Assembly (NCBI RefSeq): GCF_045223415.1
Contig: NZ_JBEQZJ010000009.1
Coordinates: forward strand, 25,338-89,337
Direction: 5' to 3'
DNA length: 64,000 nt
Origin: Hoskinsella mucinilytica
GTDB lineage: Bacteria > Bacillota_I > Bacilli_A > Erysipelotrichales > Erysipelotrichaceae
The notes under the pieces were generated by a model, which saw only the letters and a list, made by a program, of their open reading frames with translations, had not been told where the DNA came from and ran no database searches. How positions within the stretch are numbered: the first letter of the stretch is position 1; each line of letters starts with the position of its first letter. Shown here one piece after another: positions 1-7,885 of this stretch. The position numbers and the translations under genes are program-made.

Positions 1-792
1 AAGGCACAAGATGAAGTTTTTGAAAACCTTAGAGAGTATAATCGATTATTAAGTCAGTTAAAACAATATACCTGTGATGATAATGGTCAACAGATATCAG
101 CTTATGATGATCCGGAAGAATTCTACAAACTGATTGGAATTACAGAAGAACAAGAGGTTATATTGACAACGGTTATAGCTGGTGAATTAAAAGAACGTCG
201 GGCTAAAAAAGAAGATATTGATATATCGCAGGTTAATCTTTCTATGGTGCACATTCATGAAGTAACGATCAATTATGATTATCTAGTAGACTTGATTGCT
301 AAAATGGCAGATGAAGTCCATGAGGATAATATGATACAAGCTAAGAGTACGCGTGAAGAAATTAACCTTGAAATTGCTAAATCTGATAACGAAAAAGAGA
401 AATCTAAAATACGCAATTTTGTATCTAAGATATACTCGAAAGAATTCACTTTTGATGATTATCCAGCGCCAAGAAATGTCGAAAAAATGAATCAGGCTAT
501 GGATCGTGCAAGAAAGGATACTGTTAGACAAATGATTACTACCTTTATACGTACATGGGGCCTTGATAACAGCATAAAACCAAAAGAGTTAGAGAAATTA
601 ATTGTTAAGCACAGATATGGGCAAGAAGATTTGGATAAGCAAGGAGAGCTTACAGCCATTATGAATGGTGCTCGAGATGATTATAAAGAAGTTGCTAACG
701 AATATGTTGCATCACTCTCATGGGTGAAATATCGTATTGAGCTACGAAAAGCATTTTACGAGATGGCTGATCAGATTAGAAATGGGGATTAA
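1..792 (+). CDS. hsdR: Type I restriction enzyme R subunit, C-terminal part (partial)
   Basis: The reading frame is open from the first base of the window to TAA at 790-792, so only the last 263 codons are present. HsdR is the ATP-dependent translocase and nuclease of type I restriction systems; its nuclease and helicase motors lie upstream of the window. What remains is the charged helical C-terminal domain that docks on the HsdM2S core. The assignment rests on this domain and on hsdS and hsdM following in the same direction, with a 33-bp gap to hsdS. An internal ATG at 163 exists but there is no reason to prefer it over the open frame upstream. Confidence 0.8.
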   Translation, partial: KAQDEVFENLREYNRLLSQLKQYTCDDNGQQISAYDDPEEFYKLIGITEEQEVILTTVIAGELKERRAKKEDIDISQVNLSMVHIHEVTINYDYLVDLIAKMADEVHEDNMIQAKSTREEINLEIAKSDNEKEKSKIRNFVSKIYSKEFTFDDYPAPRNVEKMNQAMDRARKDTVRQMITTFIRTWGLDNSIKPKELEKLIVKHRYGQEDLDKQGELTAIMNGARDDYKEVANEYVASLSWVKYRIELRKAFYEMADQIRNGD

Positions 793-825
793 CATGGGAA
801 TAAATTTAATTATAGGAGAGTTTGT

Positions 826-2100
826 ATGGCTGATAAGATGAAAAGAGAACCATGTATTCGTTTTAATGGGTTTACTGAAGTATGGATGCATAGAAAGTTA
901 GGTGATACTTTTATGCATATTCAAAATAATACCCTATCGAGAGCAGCACTTAGTTATAAACATGGTGCAGCGCTTAATATTCATTATGGCGATGTATTAA
1001 TAAAATATGGAGAGGTTTTAGATGTGAAGAAAGAAATTCTTCCATCAATTATCGATGAATCTTTCATATCTAAATACAAGACATCATTTTTGAAAAATGG
1101 AGATGTGATAGTAGCAGACACTGCTGAAGATGAAACAGTTGGAAAGTGTACAGAAGTAGCAGAAATAACTAACGAGATAGTTATTTCAGGATTACATACA
1201 ATTCCATATCGACCATTATTTCACTTTGCCTCTGGATATCTTGGATTCTACATGAATTCCTATGCATATCATAGTCAACTTTTGCCACTTATGCAAGGAA
1301 TAAAAGTAACATCTATTTCAAAGAATGCAATGACTAAGACGATGATATCTTATCCTAGATCAGAATTAGAACAAAAACAGATAGCCACATTATTTAATAA
1401 TTTTAATAACCTAATTAGTCTTTGTAAGAATAAGCATAATGAATTATTAAATGTAAAAAAATACTTCCTTAATAAGATGTTTCCTAATATTGGTAATAAT
1501 TTACCTGAAATACATTTTTGTGATTTTGCTGAACCTTGGGAGCAGCGTAAGTTGGGGGAATTGTGCTTAGAAATAGGAGATGGATTACACTCTGCACCTA
1601 TATATGATGAAAATGGAAGTTATTATTTTATTAATGGAAACAATCTTGTAAATGGTAAAATTATTATAAATGAAGCAGAAACACTTAAAGTTTCAAACGA
1701 GACATTTAAAAAAAATAATAGTCAATTAGATGGCACTACAATTTTGCTTTCAATAAATGGAACTATAGGAAATCTTGCGTATTATCAAGGAGAAAATGTA
1801 ATGCTTGGCAAGAGTGCTGCATATTTAAAAGTCAAGAATATAGAAAAAAAGTACTTATATACAGTATTACAGACACCAATGATTTTACGAGAATTTGATT
1901 TATTTTTAACAGGTACAACTATAAAGAACTTGGGACTTGCAGCCATTAAAAATACGACAGTTTATATACCAATTAAAGAAGAACAAATGAAAATAGGAAC
2001 ATACTTTAACCACCTTGACCACCTTATCACCCTTCATCAGCAGAAGTTAAAAATATTAAATGAAATGAAAAAATCTTTGATTTATCAAATGTACATATAA
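826..2100 (+). CDS. hsdS: Type I restriction-modification specificity subunit HsdS
   Basis: A 424-residue protein with two target-recognition halves. Each half opens with the same kind of motif: F-x-E-x-W-x-x-RKLG near residue 16 and F-A-E-P-W-E-Q-RKLG near residue 235. Each half ends in a long helix (around residues 180-215 and 390-420) that serves as the spacer between half-sites. HsdS sets which bipartite DNA sequence the HsdM2S methylase and HsdR2M2S nuclease recognise. AGGAGAG at 814-820 precedes the ATG. The target sequence cannot be predicted from the protein alone. I saw no inverted repeats or second hsdS copy nearby that would suggest shuffling. Confidence 0.93.
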   Translation: MADKMKREPCIRFNGFTEVWMHRKLGDTFMHIQNNTLSRAALSYKHGAALNIHYGDVLIKYGEVLDVKKEILPSIIDESFISKYKTSFLKNGDVIVADTAEDETVGKCTEVAEITNEIVISGLHTIPYRPLFHFASGYLGFYMNSYAYHSQLLPLMQGIKVTSISKNAMTKTMISYPRSELEQKQIATLFNNFNNLISLCKNKHNELLNVKKYFLNKMFPNIGNNLPEIHFCDFAEPWEQRKLGELCLEIGDGLHSAPIYDENGSYYFINGNNLVNGKIIINEAETLKVSNETFKKNNSQLDGTTILLSINGTIGNLAYYQGENVMLGKSAAYLKVKNIEKKYLYTVLQTPMILREFDLFLTGTTIKNLGLAAIKNTTVYIPIKEEQMKIGTYFNHLDHLITLHQQKLKILNEMKKSLIYQMYI

Positions 2101-2114
2101 GAGGAGGAGTTTAT

Positions 2115-3746
2115 ATGAGTAATGCAAAAGATATTACAGCACAGTTATGGGATATGGCAAATAAATTACGAGGTACTATGGATGCAAGCGAGTATAAAAA
2201 TTATATTTTGCCATTTATGTTTTATCGATATTTATCTGAAAACCAAGATAAATATTTGAAAGAAAATCATCTTGAAGAATTCTATCAAGTGATGAATGAA
2301 GAAGAAAAGGAAGAATATCTTGAAGAGTTTTCAAAAGGTATAGGATATGCAATAGATCCGTCATTTACATGGGAAAAATTAGTAAGTAAAATTGAAACAC
2401 ATAAGATTAAAGCTAGTGATTTTCAGGATATGTTTGATTCGTTTAATATAAATGCAAAGCGTAATCCAATAGCAGCTCCGGACTTTGCAAATGTGTTTTC
2501 GGATGTCAATCTTGGTGATACTCGTTTAGGTACTACTACTAATGAACGTGCTAAGGCTTTGAATGATATAGTATTAATGATAAATAATTTTAATTTTAAA
2601 GATGATTTGGGTCATGATATTTTAGGTAATGTATATGAGATCCTGATTGGTCAATTTGCAGCTAATGCTGGAAAAAAAGGAGGAGAATTCTATACCCCTC
2701 ATGAAGTTAGCCAGATTTTAGCAAGAATTGTAACTATGAATGCAAATGAGTCTGGGGAGCAGTTTAGAGTTTATGACCCTACAATGGGTTCAGGATCATT
2801 ACTATTAACAGTGCAGAAAGAATTACCATATGGTGATAAACCGGGCAGTGTAGATTTTTATGGACAAGAATTAAATACGACAACCTATAATTTAGCACGT
2901 ATGAATCTAATGATGCATGGTGTTAATTATCGTAATATGGAATTAAAACGTGCAAATACACTTGATGCTGATTGGCCCTTTTCTGAAAAGGATGGTATTC
3001 AGACACCTTTGAAATTTGATGCTGTAGTTGCGAATCCTCCTTACTCACAAAATTGGGATATAAAAACCATAGATCGTGAAAAAGACATAAGGTTTAAAGG
3101 TTATGGAGTGGCTCCTGCCTCAAAAGCTGATTATGCATTTGTTTTACATGGTCTTTATCATTTAGATAAATCTGGAACAATGGCTATAGTATTACCTCAT
3201 GGAGTTTTGTTCCGAGGAGGGGCTGAAGGGAAAATTCGTAAAAATATTATTGAAGAAAACTTATTAGATGCAGTAATTGGACTGCCAGCAAACCTTTTTT
3301 ATGGCACAAGTATACCTACTTGTATACTAGTTTTGAAAGGCCGTGAGGCGCGTGGCGACAAAAAGGATATTCTATTTATTGATGCATCCAACGATTTCAA
3401 GAAAGGTAGAAACCAGAATACTCTAACAAAAGATCATATTGATGACATTATTAAGGCTTACATGGAACGTATCAATAAAGACAAATATGCTTATGTTGCA
3501 ACATTAGATGAAATAAAAGAGAATGACTATAATTTGAATATTCCACGTTACATAGATACGTACGAGGAAGAGGAAATAAAGCCACTATCAGAAATAGCAA
3601 AAGATTTGCAAAAAGTAAATGATGAAATTGCTGAATCAACAAATGTTTTATTTAATATGTTAAGCAAGCTGGAAGGAACAACAGACGAAACTAAAAAGGA
3701 ATTAAATGAATTTATTAGAATTTTAAGTGAAGGTAAGGAAGAATAA
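2115..3746 (+). CDS. hsdM: Type I restriction-modification DNA adenine methyltransferase HsdM
   Basis: 543 residues, normal for HsdM. The N-terminal helical domain (about 1-140) is followed by the N6-adenine methyltransferase fold: SAM-binding motif YDPTMGSGSLLL around residue 220 and catalytic motif NPPY around residue 307. It methylates host DNA at the site chosen by HsdS and forms the core on which HsdR assembles. GAGGAGGAG at 2101-2109 lies just after the hsdS stop, so hsdS and hsdM are co-translated. The order R-S-M is less usual than R-M-S or M-S-R. Confidence 0.96.
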   Translation: MSNAKDITAQLWDMANKLRGTMDASEYKNYILPFMFYRYLSENQDKYLKENHLEEFYQVMNEEEKEEYLEEFSKGIGYAIDPSFTWEKLVSKIETHKIKASDFQDMFDSFNINAKRNPIAAPDFANVFSDVNLGDTRLGTTTNERAKALNDIVLMINNFNFKDDLGHDILGNVYEILIGQFAANAGKKGGEFYTPHEVSQILARIVTMNANESGEQFRVYDPTMGSGSLLLTVQKELPYGDKPGSVDFYGQELNTTTYNLARMNLMMHGVNYRNMELKRANTLDADWPFSEKDGIQTPLKFDAVVANPPYSQNWDIKTIDREKDIRFKGYGVAPASKADYAFVLHGLYHLDKSGTMAIVLPHGVLFRGGAEGKIRKNIIEENLLDAVIGLPANLFYGTSIPTCILVLKGREARGDKKDILFIDASNDFKKGRNQNTLTKDHIDDIIKAYMERINKDKYAYVATLDEIKENDYNLNIPRYIDTYEEEEIKPLSEIAKDLQKVNDEIAESTNVLFNMLSKLEGTTDETKKELNEFIRILSEGKEE

Positions 3747-3783
3747 TCAGTTAGATGTTGTATAGGTAATGTTATAGGATAAT

Positions 3784-3851
3784 CAATAAGTGTTGCTCCT
3801 TTATTAAAACAAGATATTTTGAATAGGGATAAAGTAACACTTATTGTTTTT
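3784..3851 (+). terminator. Intrinsic terminator of the hsd operon
   Basis: A perfect 11-bp inverted repeat, CAATAAGTGTT at 3784-3794 and AACACTTATTG at 3836-3846, is followed by a T run. The loop region is long (41 nt) and partly self-complementary. It lies 38 bp after the hsdM stop. Confidence 0.6.
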
Positions 3852-4464
3852 ATTAAATTCTTATGAGTCAATACGTTTGCATATAGGTAAAGATAACCAG
3901 TAATCAAAGCTATTCAAAAGAAGTAGGTTTGTTGTAGAAAGTTAATCAAAGCTTTTTGAACTAGAAAAATCCAACAAATAAAGAAATATTAGGTATTTAA
4001 GGACTATATGGATTTTGCCACATATGAACTATATTCTGAAGATGAAATAGCTGAAGAAGAGTTCAGCTTAATGCTTAGGTGAAAATTGAATTAATTGTGA
4101 AAATAAGATTTTTTAACGATTGAAACACTTATGCAGAAAGTATTAAGATTCCCTTATCAAAAGACAAAAATAGCATATAACTGCATACAGATGTTTTAAC
4201 GAATACATGGAGGTAATCAAAAGACGTAGCTATGTCGTGAAAATAGAGGAATGAATAAGATAAGTTATTTGAAAGTTGCAAAAATCTTAATAAACAAAGG
4301 CTTTTTGAAGGTTTCAAGCAAAGTCAAGGTATCGCACCTCACATGAAGAACAAATAGATAGGAAACCATAGAAATACGTTATAAATAAAGGCTTTTTTGT
4401 AAAGGAATAAGAACTGAAAATCAGTTTTTACACCCAAATATTGAAAAGACAGAAGCCAAAGCAT
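3851..4464. other. Intergenic region without a convincing gene
   Basis: About 600 bp of AT-rich sequence with no open frame that has a ribosome site and family-like composition. The short frame 4009-4083 (25 codons counting the stop, acidic, starting MDFATYELYSEDE) looks more protein-like than its surroundings and may be the end of a decayed gene. Several loosely similar pieces containing AAAGGCTTTTT or AAAGCTTTTTGAA recur between 3945 and 4395. I can assign no function. Confidence 0.4.
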
Positions 4465-4506
4465 GAAAGAAGAAAATGGAAGTTATCGTTTTCTTCTTTT
4501 TTTGTT
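4465..4506. terminator. AT-rich hairpin, probably a bidirectional terminator
   Basis: GAAAGAAGAAAA at 4465-4476 can pair with TTTTCTTCTTTT at 4489-4500 (one G-U), followed by further T. On the opposite strand it lies downstream of the minus-strand gene ending at 4524, and it could serve both directions. Confidence 0.45.
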
Positions 4507-4523
4507 TAATAAAAGAACAATGC

Positions 4524-4721
4524 CTATACATTGTCCTCATTTGAATTATCTCCATTTGTCTCTAAATTCTCTAATGCATACTCACAAGCCTGTATAACAA
4601 ATCTTGAAAAAGTAACATCTTGGTTTTCTATTGCCTTTTCAATATCATCAATCAATGATATTGGAAATCTTATAGTTTTATTTTCTGTTTCTTTTTTATT
4701 GGGTTTTAGTTGAAATGCCAT
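4524..4721 (-). CDS. Small ribbon-helix-helix (Arc/CopG-like) DNA-binding protein
   Basis: 65 residues from the ATG at 4721. I prefer this start because AGGAGG (4730-4735 on the plus coordinates) sits 8 nt upstream; the longer frame from 4757 has no such site. A lysine-rich start is followed by KTIRFPISLIDDIEKAI, which fits the beta strand and first helix of a ribbon-helix-helix fold, then a second helix (FSRFVIQACEYALENL) and an acidic tail. Such proteins usually act as dimeric repressors or antitoxins. No partner toxin is visible next to it, so its target is unknown. Confidence 0.65.
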   Translation of the reverse strand: MAFQLKPNKKETENKTIRFPISLIDDIEKAIENQDVTFSRFVIQACEYALENLETNGDNSNEDNV

Positions 4722-5005
4722 ATACAATGCCTCCTGTACTTGTATATAGTATTGCAATTAAATTTAAAAGTAAGCATTGCATATTATATTGCTGATTATT
4801 ACGCTACGATATGAATCCAAAGAGCAGACGTCAATAAAGAAAAAACATCTTTATAAACAAGATATGGAGTCTTCTTTTCTCAACGTCATTTAAGATTTAA
4901 AATATTTATCATAAGAGTTTTTTAACTATTTTTAAATCGTTAATTATGATATAATTACATACGAAATTAATAACGAAATAACAAAAAATGAAAGGAGAGG
5001 ATTAG

Positions 5006-6535
5006 GTGGAGCTAAATAATTTACAAACATTTGTTCATAGTTTGATAGAGAGTAATCGTGCTGAATGTGATTTTATAGAATACAAGAAATCTTACCAGCA
5101 AGAGGATAAGATTTTGAAAACGATTTGTGCTTATGCGAATAATTTTATGAATCGAGATTATGGTTACTTGTTTATTGGCATTGAAGAACAAGATGAAGGA
5201 AGTAATGGAATAAAAGCGATTCCTCTTAGACCTATTACAGGTTTGAAAGAAGGGCAATTAGAAGTTGCAGAAAATCATATTAAATCTTTATTTAAATATA
5301 TACAACCAACGCCAACATGTCATTTTATCTGTGATCAAGTGGATGGGAAGTGGTATTTAGTTGTTGTCGTAGAACCTAGCTATCGTCTAACAGAAGTAAC
5401 TGAAAAAGGAGCACACGCAACGAAACTTCCTAAAGGTGGGCGTTATATTCGTGTTAACAGAGATACAATATTACCTAATACTAGACAGGAATATGAATTA
5501 TTAAGAAAATTTGCAGGTTACTCATTCTGCGATGATTTTCACGCAACTGCAACACTAGATGATTTAAACTACGAATATATGAAAGAATATCTTGTGAAAA
5601 CAAATGCAGCACAGGATCTAAGAAAACTACCTAAAGAAGAAATGGCTAAAATGCTAAAACTCGTTGGTGAAGAAGAATCCAATAAAGATAAGATTAAAAA
5701 TTTTGCATTGTTAATGTTTGCCGATAGACCGGAAGATTATATTCCAGGTGCTCATGTTGAAATTATCACTGAAAGCAGAGATGGAACTTCTAGAATGAGT
5801 GCAGAAAAGTTTGAAGGTCCTATTTGGATTCAAGCACAACAAGTTAGAAACTATTTCAAAGATAGAATTGAACATTCCTATACAATTAGAGAGAGTGGAA
5901 ATATTTATCATCGCATTGTAAAGAACTGGCCGGATATCGCTTGGAATGAGTTTTCAACAAATATGATATTACATAAGAACTATGATAATCCTAATTATGG
6001 TGGAATCTACGTTTATGCAGATCATATTTCTTTTGCGAATCATAATCGTCCGTTACCTCCTGTTTCTATTCAAGATTTAAATGAAAAAAATGTCTTTGAT
6101 ATTCGTGCTTATTTAAATCCGCAAATTAAAGATATGTTTTATAAATTACATTTAATTGAATCCTATGGTTCAGGTATTCGTCGTGCAAAAACAGCCTTGA
6201 AAGAAAATGGGAATGAAGAACCAATATTTTTACCAGATAATGAAATAGATGATTATACACAAGTAATTATGTATATCAATAAAGAATACAAAAAATATGA
6301 GGATCAAGATAATAAACCAATCCAATTGGAAACAATCAAGTTGCCTAAAAATCAACAAATAGTTTATGATACGATTTTAAATAATCCAGGTTTAAGAATT
6401 CCTGCATTAAGTGAAATATGTGGATTAAAAGCCAAGAGCGTTGATAATGCAGTTGTTAAGTTAAAGAAACAAGATTTGATAAAATATGAAGGATCAAGTA
6501 AAGATGGTGGTTACTACTTGAAAAGTAGGGACTAA
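5006..6535 (+). CDS. AlbA_2 (Schlafen-like) ATP-binding protein with C-terminal winged helix
   Basis: 509 residues beginning at GTG, with AAAGGAGAGG ending 5 nt before it. Residues 10-150 match the AlbA_2 or divergent AAA_4 domain: an E-F/Y-K-x-S segment near the start and YLFIGIEEQ. The middle carries a GHKL-type ATPase-like segment (AWNEFSTNMILHKNYDNPNYGG; GSGIRRAK). The last 70 residues are a winged-helix domain (IPALSEICGLKAKSVDNAVVKLKKQDLI). The family includes putative transcription regulators and proteins found in defence islands. Its place between a restriction system and CRISPR-Cas makes a defence role possible but unproven. A TATAAT at 4950-4955 may be its -10 box. Confidence 0.75.
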   Translation: MELNNLQTFVHSLIESNRAECDFIEYKKSYQQEDKILKTICAYANNFMNRDYGYLFIGIEEQDEGSNGIKAIPLRPITGLKEGQLEVAENHIKSLFKYIQPTPTCHFICDQVDGKWYLVVVVEPSYRLTEVTEKGAHATKLPKGGRYIRVNRDTILPNTRQEYELLRKFAGYSFCDDFHATATLDDLNYEYMKEYLVKTNAAQDLRKLPKEEMAKMLKLVGEEESNKDKIKNFALLMFADRPEDYIPGAHVEIITESRDGTSRMSAEKFEGPIWIQAQQVRNYFKDRIEHSYTIRESGNIYHRIVKNWPDIAWNEFSTNMILHKNYDNPNYGGIYVYADHISFANHNRPLPPVSIQDLNEKNVFDIRAYLNPQIKDMFYKLHLIESYGSGIRRAKTALKENGNEEPIFLPDNEIDDYTQVIMYINKEYKKYEDQDNKPIQLETIKLPKNQQIVYDTILNNPGLRIPALSEICGLKAKSVDNAVVKLKKQDLIKYEGSSKDGGYYLKSRD

Positions 6536-6557
6536 AGTAGGGACTAAAGTAGGGAGT
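6522..6557 (+). repeat. Three tandem 12-bp repeats over the stop codon
   Basis: AAAGTAGGGACT occurs at 6522-6533 and 6534-6545, then AAAGTAGGGAGT at 6546-6557. The gene's TAA stop is formed at the join of units one and two, so each unit rewrites the last codons and stop of the upstream gene in the same frame. It looks like slipped-strand amplification. Confidence 0.9.
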
Positions 6558-7193
6558 AAAATGGTTAATTGATTGTGTATGCACTACTTTGTAAGATACT
6601 TAATTATTGAAGAATCTATAAATGGCGATGATCATATGAGTATGAAAGCGAAATAATAAAAAATGCCTAAAAATTTCTTGAATAATATGGAAAAGGTTTT
6701 GATAGAGTAGTAATCATTGTTTTAAATTTTATAATTTTCTGAGATTGTCGCTACACTGTGGAAACTAACTCAAAGTGTTTTTCTTGATCGTATTATCGAT
6801 ATTAATTTAAGTTAAGGATAAAGCTGTAAGAGATTTGTATGCCCATGAAACAGCGAACGAAGAGCTATGATTGAGGTACAAAAAAACAATGTTTTTTTAA
6901 AATATATGTGAATCCCTATCCAATGATCCTAAGCTGAAGTAAAGCCTCTAACAACAGCATATTCATCTATGTTTTTTGTAATCATCTTTTTGTCATCTTT
7001 GAAGATGTCTAATGTAATGAGCAATTTAAATAAGAAAATCTTTTGTTTAACGATGGTTAAAGCACCATTCAAATTCACTGAAATATAGTGGTAACATTCG
7101 CTTACTGATACCATAATAAATGCCTAATACCATATTGTTAAAGTTGATATGATTTTATTGAGAAACCATAACTTATGTGTATCCTCTTCAGAA
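6558..7193. other. Intergenic region with decayed coding remnants
   Basis: No intact gene is seen. A plus-strand stretch near 6820-6870 reads as a short protein-like tail (DKAVRDLYAHETANEEL then stop) without a start. The minus-strand frame 6929-7114 has no recognisable motif and no ribosome site. The region probably holds gene debris next to the broken transposase. Confidence 0.4.
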
Positions 7194-7470
7194 TTATTTT
7201 TTCTTTGCAATTACATTATTCTTCAGCACATTATAGTACAATAAACGTTCATCATGATGACAATGAGCACAGTGATAGCAGTTCTTTGTACCCATATAAT
7301 AATAGTGGGTATTACCGTATCTCTCACAAACATAGCCTTCTAGCCATTACATCAAAAAGAAGAACTCTCTACATTTAATGATATCCATATAATACTGGGC
7401 GATAAATTCAGCATTAGACATATATTTACCACGACGCTTAATAGAAAATTTCTTATGATTCTTTTCGTGT
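7194..7470 (-). pseudogene. Degraded IS1595/IS1016-like transposase (N-terminal fragment)
   Basis: Read on the minus strand, the frame gives KRRGKYMSNAEFIAQYYMD, then KCREFFFLM, an in-frame TAA, then WLEGYVCERYGN, HYYYMGTKNCYHCAHCH and a stop at 7194-7196. This follows the start of IS1595-type transposases: a short helix, an R-W-P-x-G-F-x-C pattern and a zinc ribbon with two Cys pairs. The first Cys pair is already damaged (C-E-R-Y). The catalytic DDE domain is missing. It is a dead remnant with at least one nonsense mutation, about 400 bp before the cas operon. Confidence 0.6.
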
Positions 7471-7666
7471 TTCCTTGTAAGCACCTTCCTTATACATGAA
7501 GTATATCAGGTATTGTTACATCATTTATATTTATGTAAAAATTTAAGTTATCTTATATTAGGTTTGTCTCACGGGATTCACATTATTTGATACTTAATCA
7601 AGTAAAGATGAAAAAGCACGTAACTCGTATAAAAGAGAGAAAATTGAAATGTTGTAATTAATTAGT

Positions 7667-7697
7667 AAAAAACCACAGAATTTTCACTATGGCTTTT
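7667..7697 (-). terminator. Intrinsic terminator of the guide-like RNA
   Basis: On the minus strand AAAA(G)CCATAG (7697-7687) pairs with CTGTGGTTTT, with one bulged G, one G-U pair and loop TGAAAATT, ending in six T at 7672-7667. It would release an RNA of about 85 nt and may stand in for a downstream repeat. Confidence 0.65.
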
Positions 7698-7752
7698 CAG
7701 AGACAATAAAATCATTTTATGATTTTAGATCCACGATACTTGAGTATCGACT
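7667..7752 (-). ncRNA. CRISPR-repeat-like guide RNA gene (candidate Cas-autoregulatory crRNA)
   Basis: A compact minus-strand unit. Positions 7751-7723 resemble one array repeat: GTC, a 7-bp hairpin CGATACT/AGTATCG with loop CA, then the 11-nt handle TGGATCTAAAA. Array repeats have GTC, CTTGTCC/GGACAAG with loop GTAA, and handle TGGATCTAAAT. The stem sequence differs but still pairs, while the handle is kept. A 25-nt pseudo-spacer (7722-7698) and an intrinsic terminator follow. The pseudo-spacer begins TCATAAAATGATTTTAT and matches 16 of 17 bases at 7815-7831, upstream of cas3, next to TTC. Known relatives in concept are CreR/CreA guides of type I systems and the long tracrRNA of Cas9. The function here is inferred. 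Confidence 0.72.
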
Positions 7753-7759
7753 AATTTAA

Positions 7760-7786
7760 TTTATATGATATTAATGAATATGTCAA
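7760..7786 (-). promoter_or_regulatory. Promoter of the guide-like RNA
   Basis: On the minus strand a consensus -35 TTGACA (7786-7781) is followed after 15 nt by TATAAA (7765-7760); TAAATT at 17 nt is an alternative. Either places the start of transcription close to the first base of the repeat-like element at 7751. Confidence 0.6.
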
Positions 7787-7811
7787 TATTAACATATTAT
7801 TCAATTAGCTT

Positions 7812-7831
7812 TTCTCATAAAATGAATTTAT
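7812..7831 (+). promoter_or_regulatory. TTC PAM and partial protospacer upstream of cas3
   Basis: TTC at 7812-7814 is followed by TCATAAAATGAATTTAT (7815-7831), equal to the first 17 bases of the pseudo-spacer except position 12. Similarity stops at position 18. TTC is the usual type I-C PAM. The site lies just upstream of the candidate cas3 -35 box at 7835, so Cascade bound here would block the promoter. Confidence 0.7.
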
Positions 7832-7834
7832 ACA

Positions 7835-7875
7835 TTGCTTTGCTAAATGAAAGATAGTACAATGTAATTAGGAGG
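7835..7875 (+). promoter_or_regulatory. Candidate cas operon promoter and ribosome site
   Basis: TTGCTT at 7835-7840, 17 nt, then TACAAT at 7858-7863. AGGAGG at 7870-7875 serves the ATG at 7886. Transcription from this promoter would begin at about 7870, leaving the ribosome site at the very 5' end. A weaker promoter with TTAGCT at 7805-7810 and a -10 near 7828-7833 is possible and would have the guide target between its boxes. Confidence 0.45.
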
Positions 7876-7885
7876 CTAACTTATT

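Noticed and set aside
826..2100. Phase-variable hsdS
   Set aside because: No second hsdS, recombinase or inverted repeats are visible near the gene in this window.
7175..7378. Plus-strand 67-codon frame
   Set aside because: It is the antisense of the transposase remnant, which has recognisable zinc-ribbon residues; the plus frame has no ribosome site.
7722..7751. Repeat-like element as a worn-out remnant of a second array
   Set aside because: The stem still pairs although every stem base changed, a promoter and terminator flank it tightly, and the adjacent sequence matches the cas promoter beside a TTC. Decay alone would not give these together.
7667..7885. CreTA-type toxin RNA guarded by Cascade
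   Set aside because: The targeted site is followed directly by the cas3 ribosome site; there is no room for a separate small toxin gene between 7831 and 7886.
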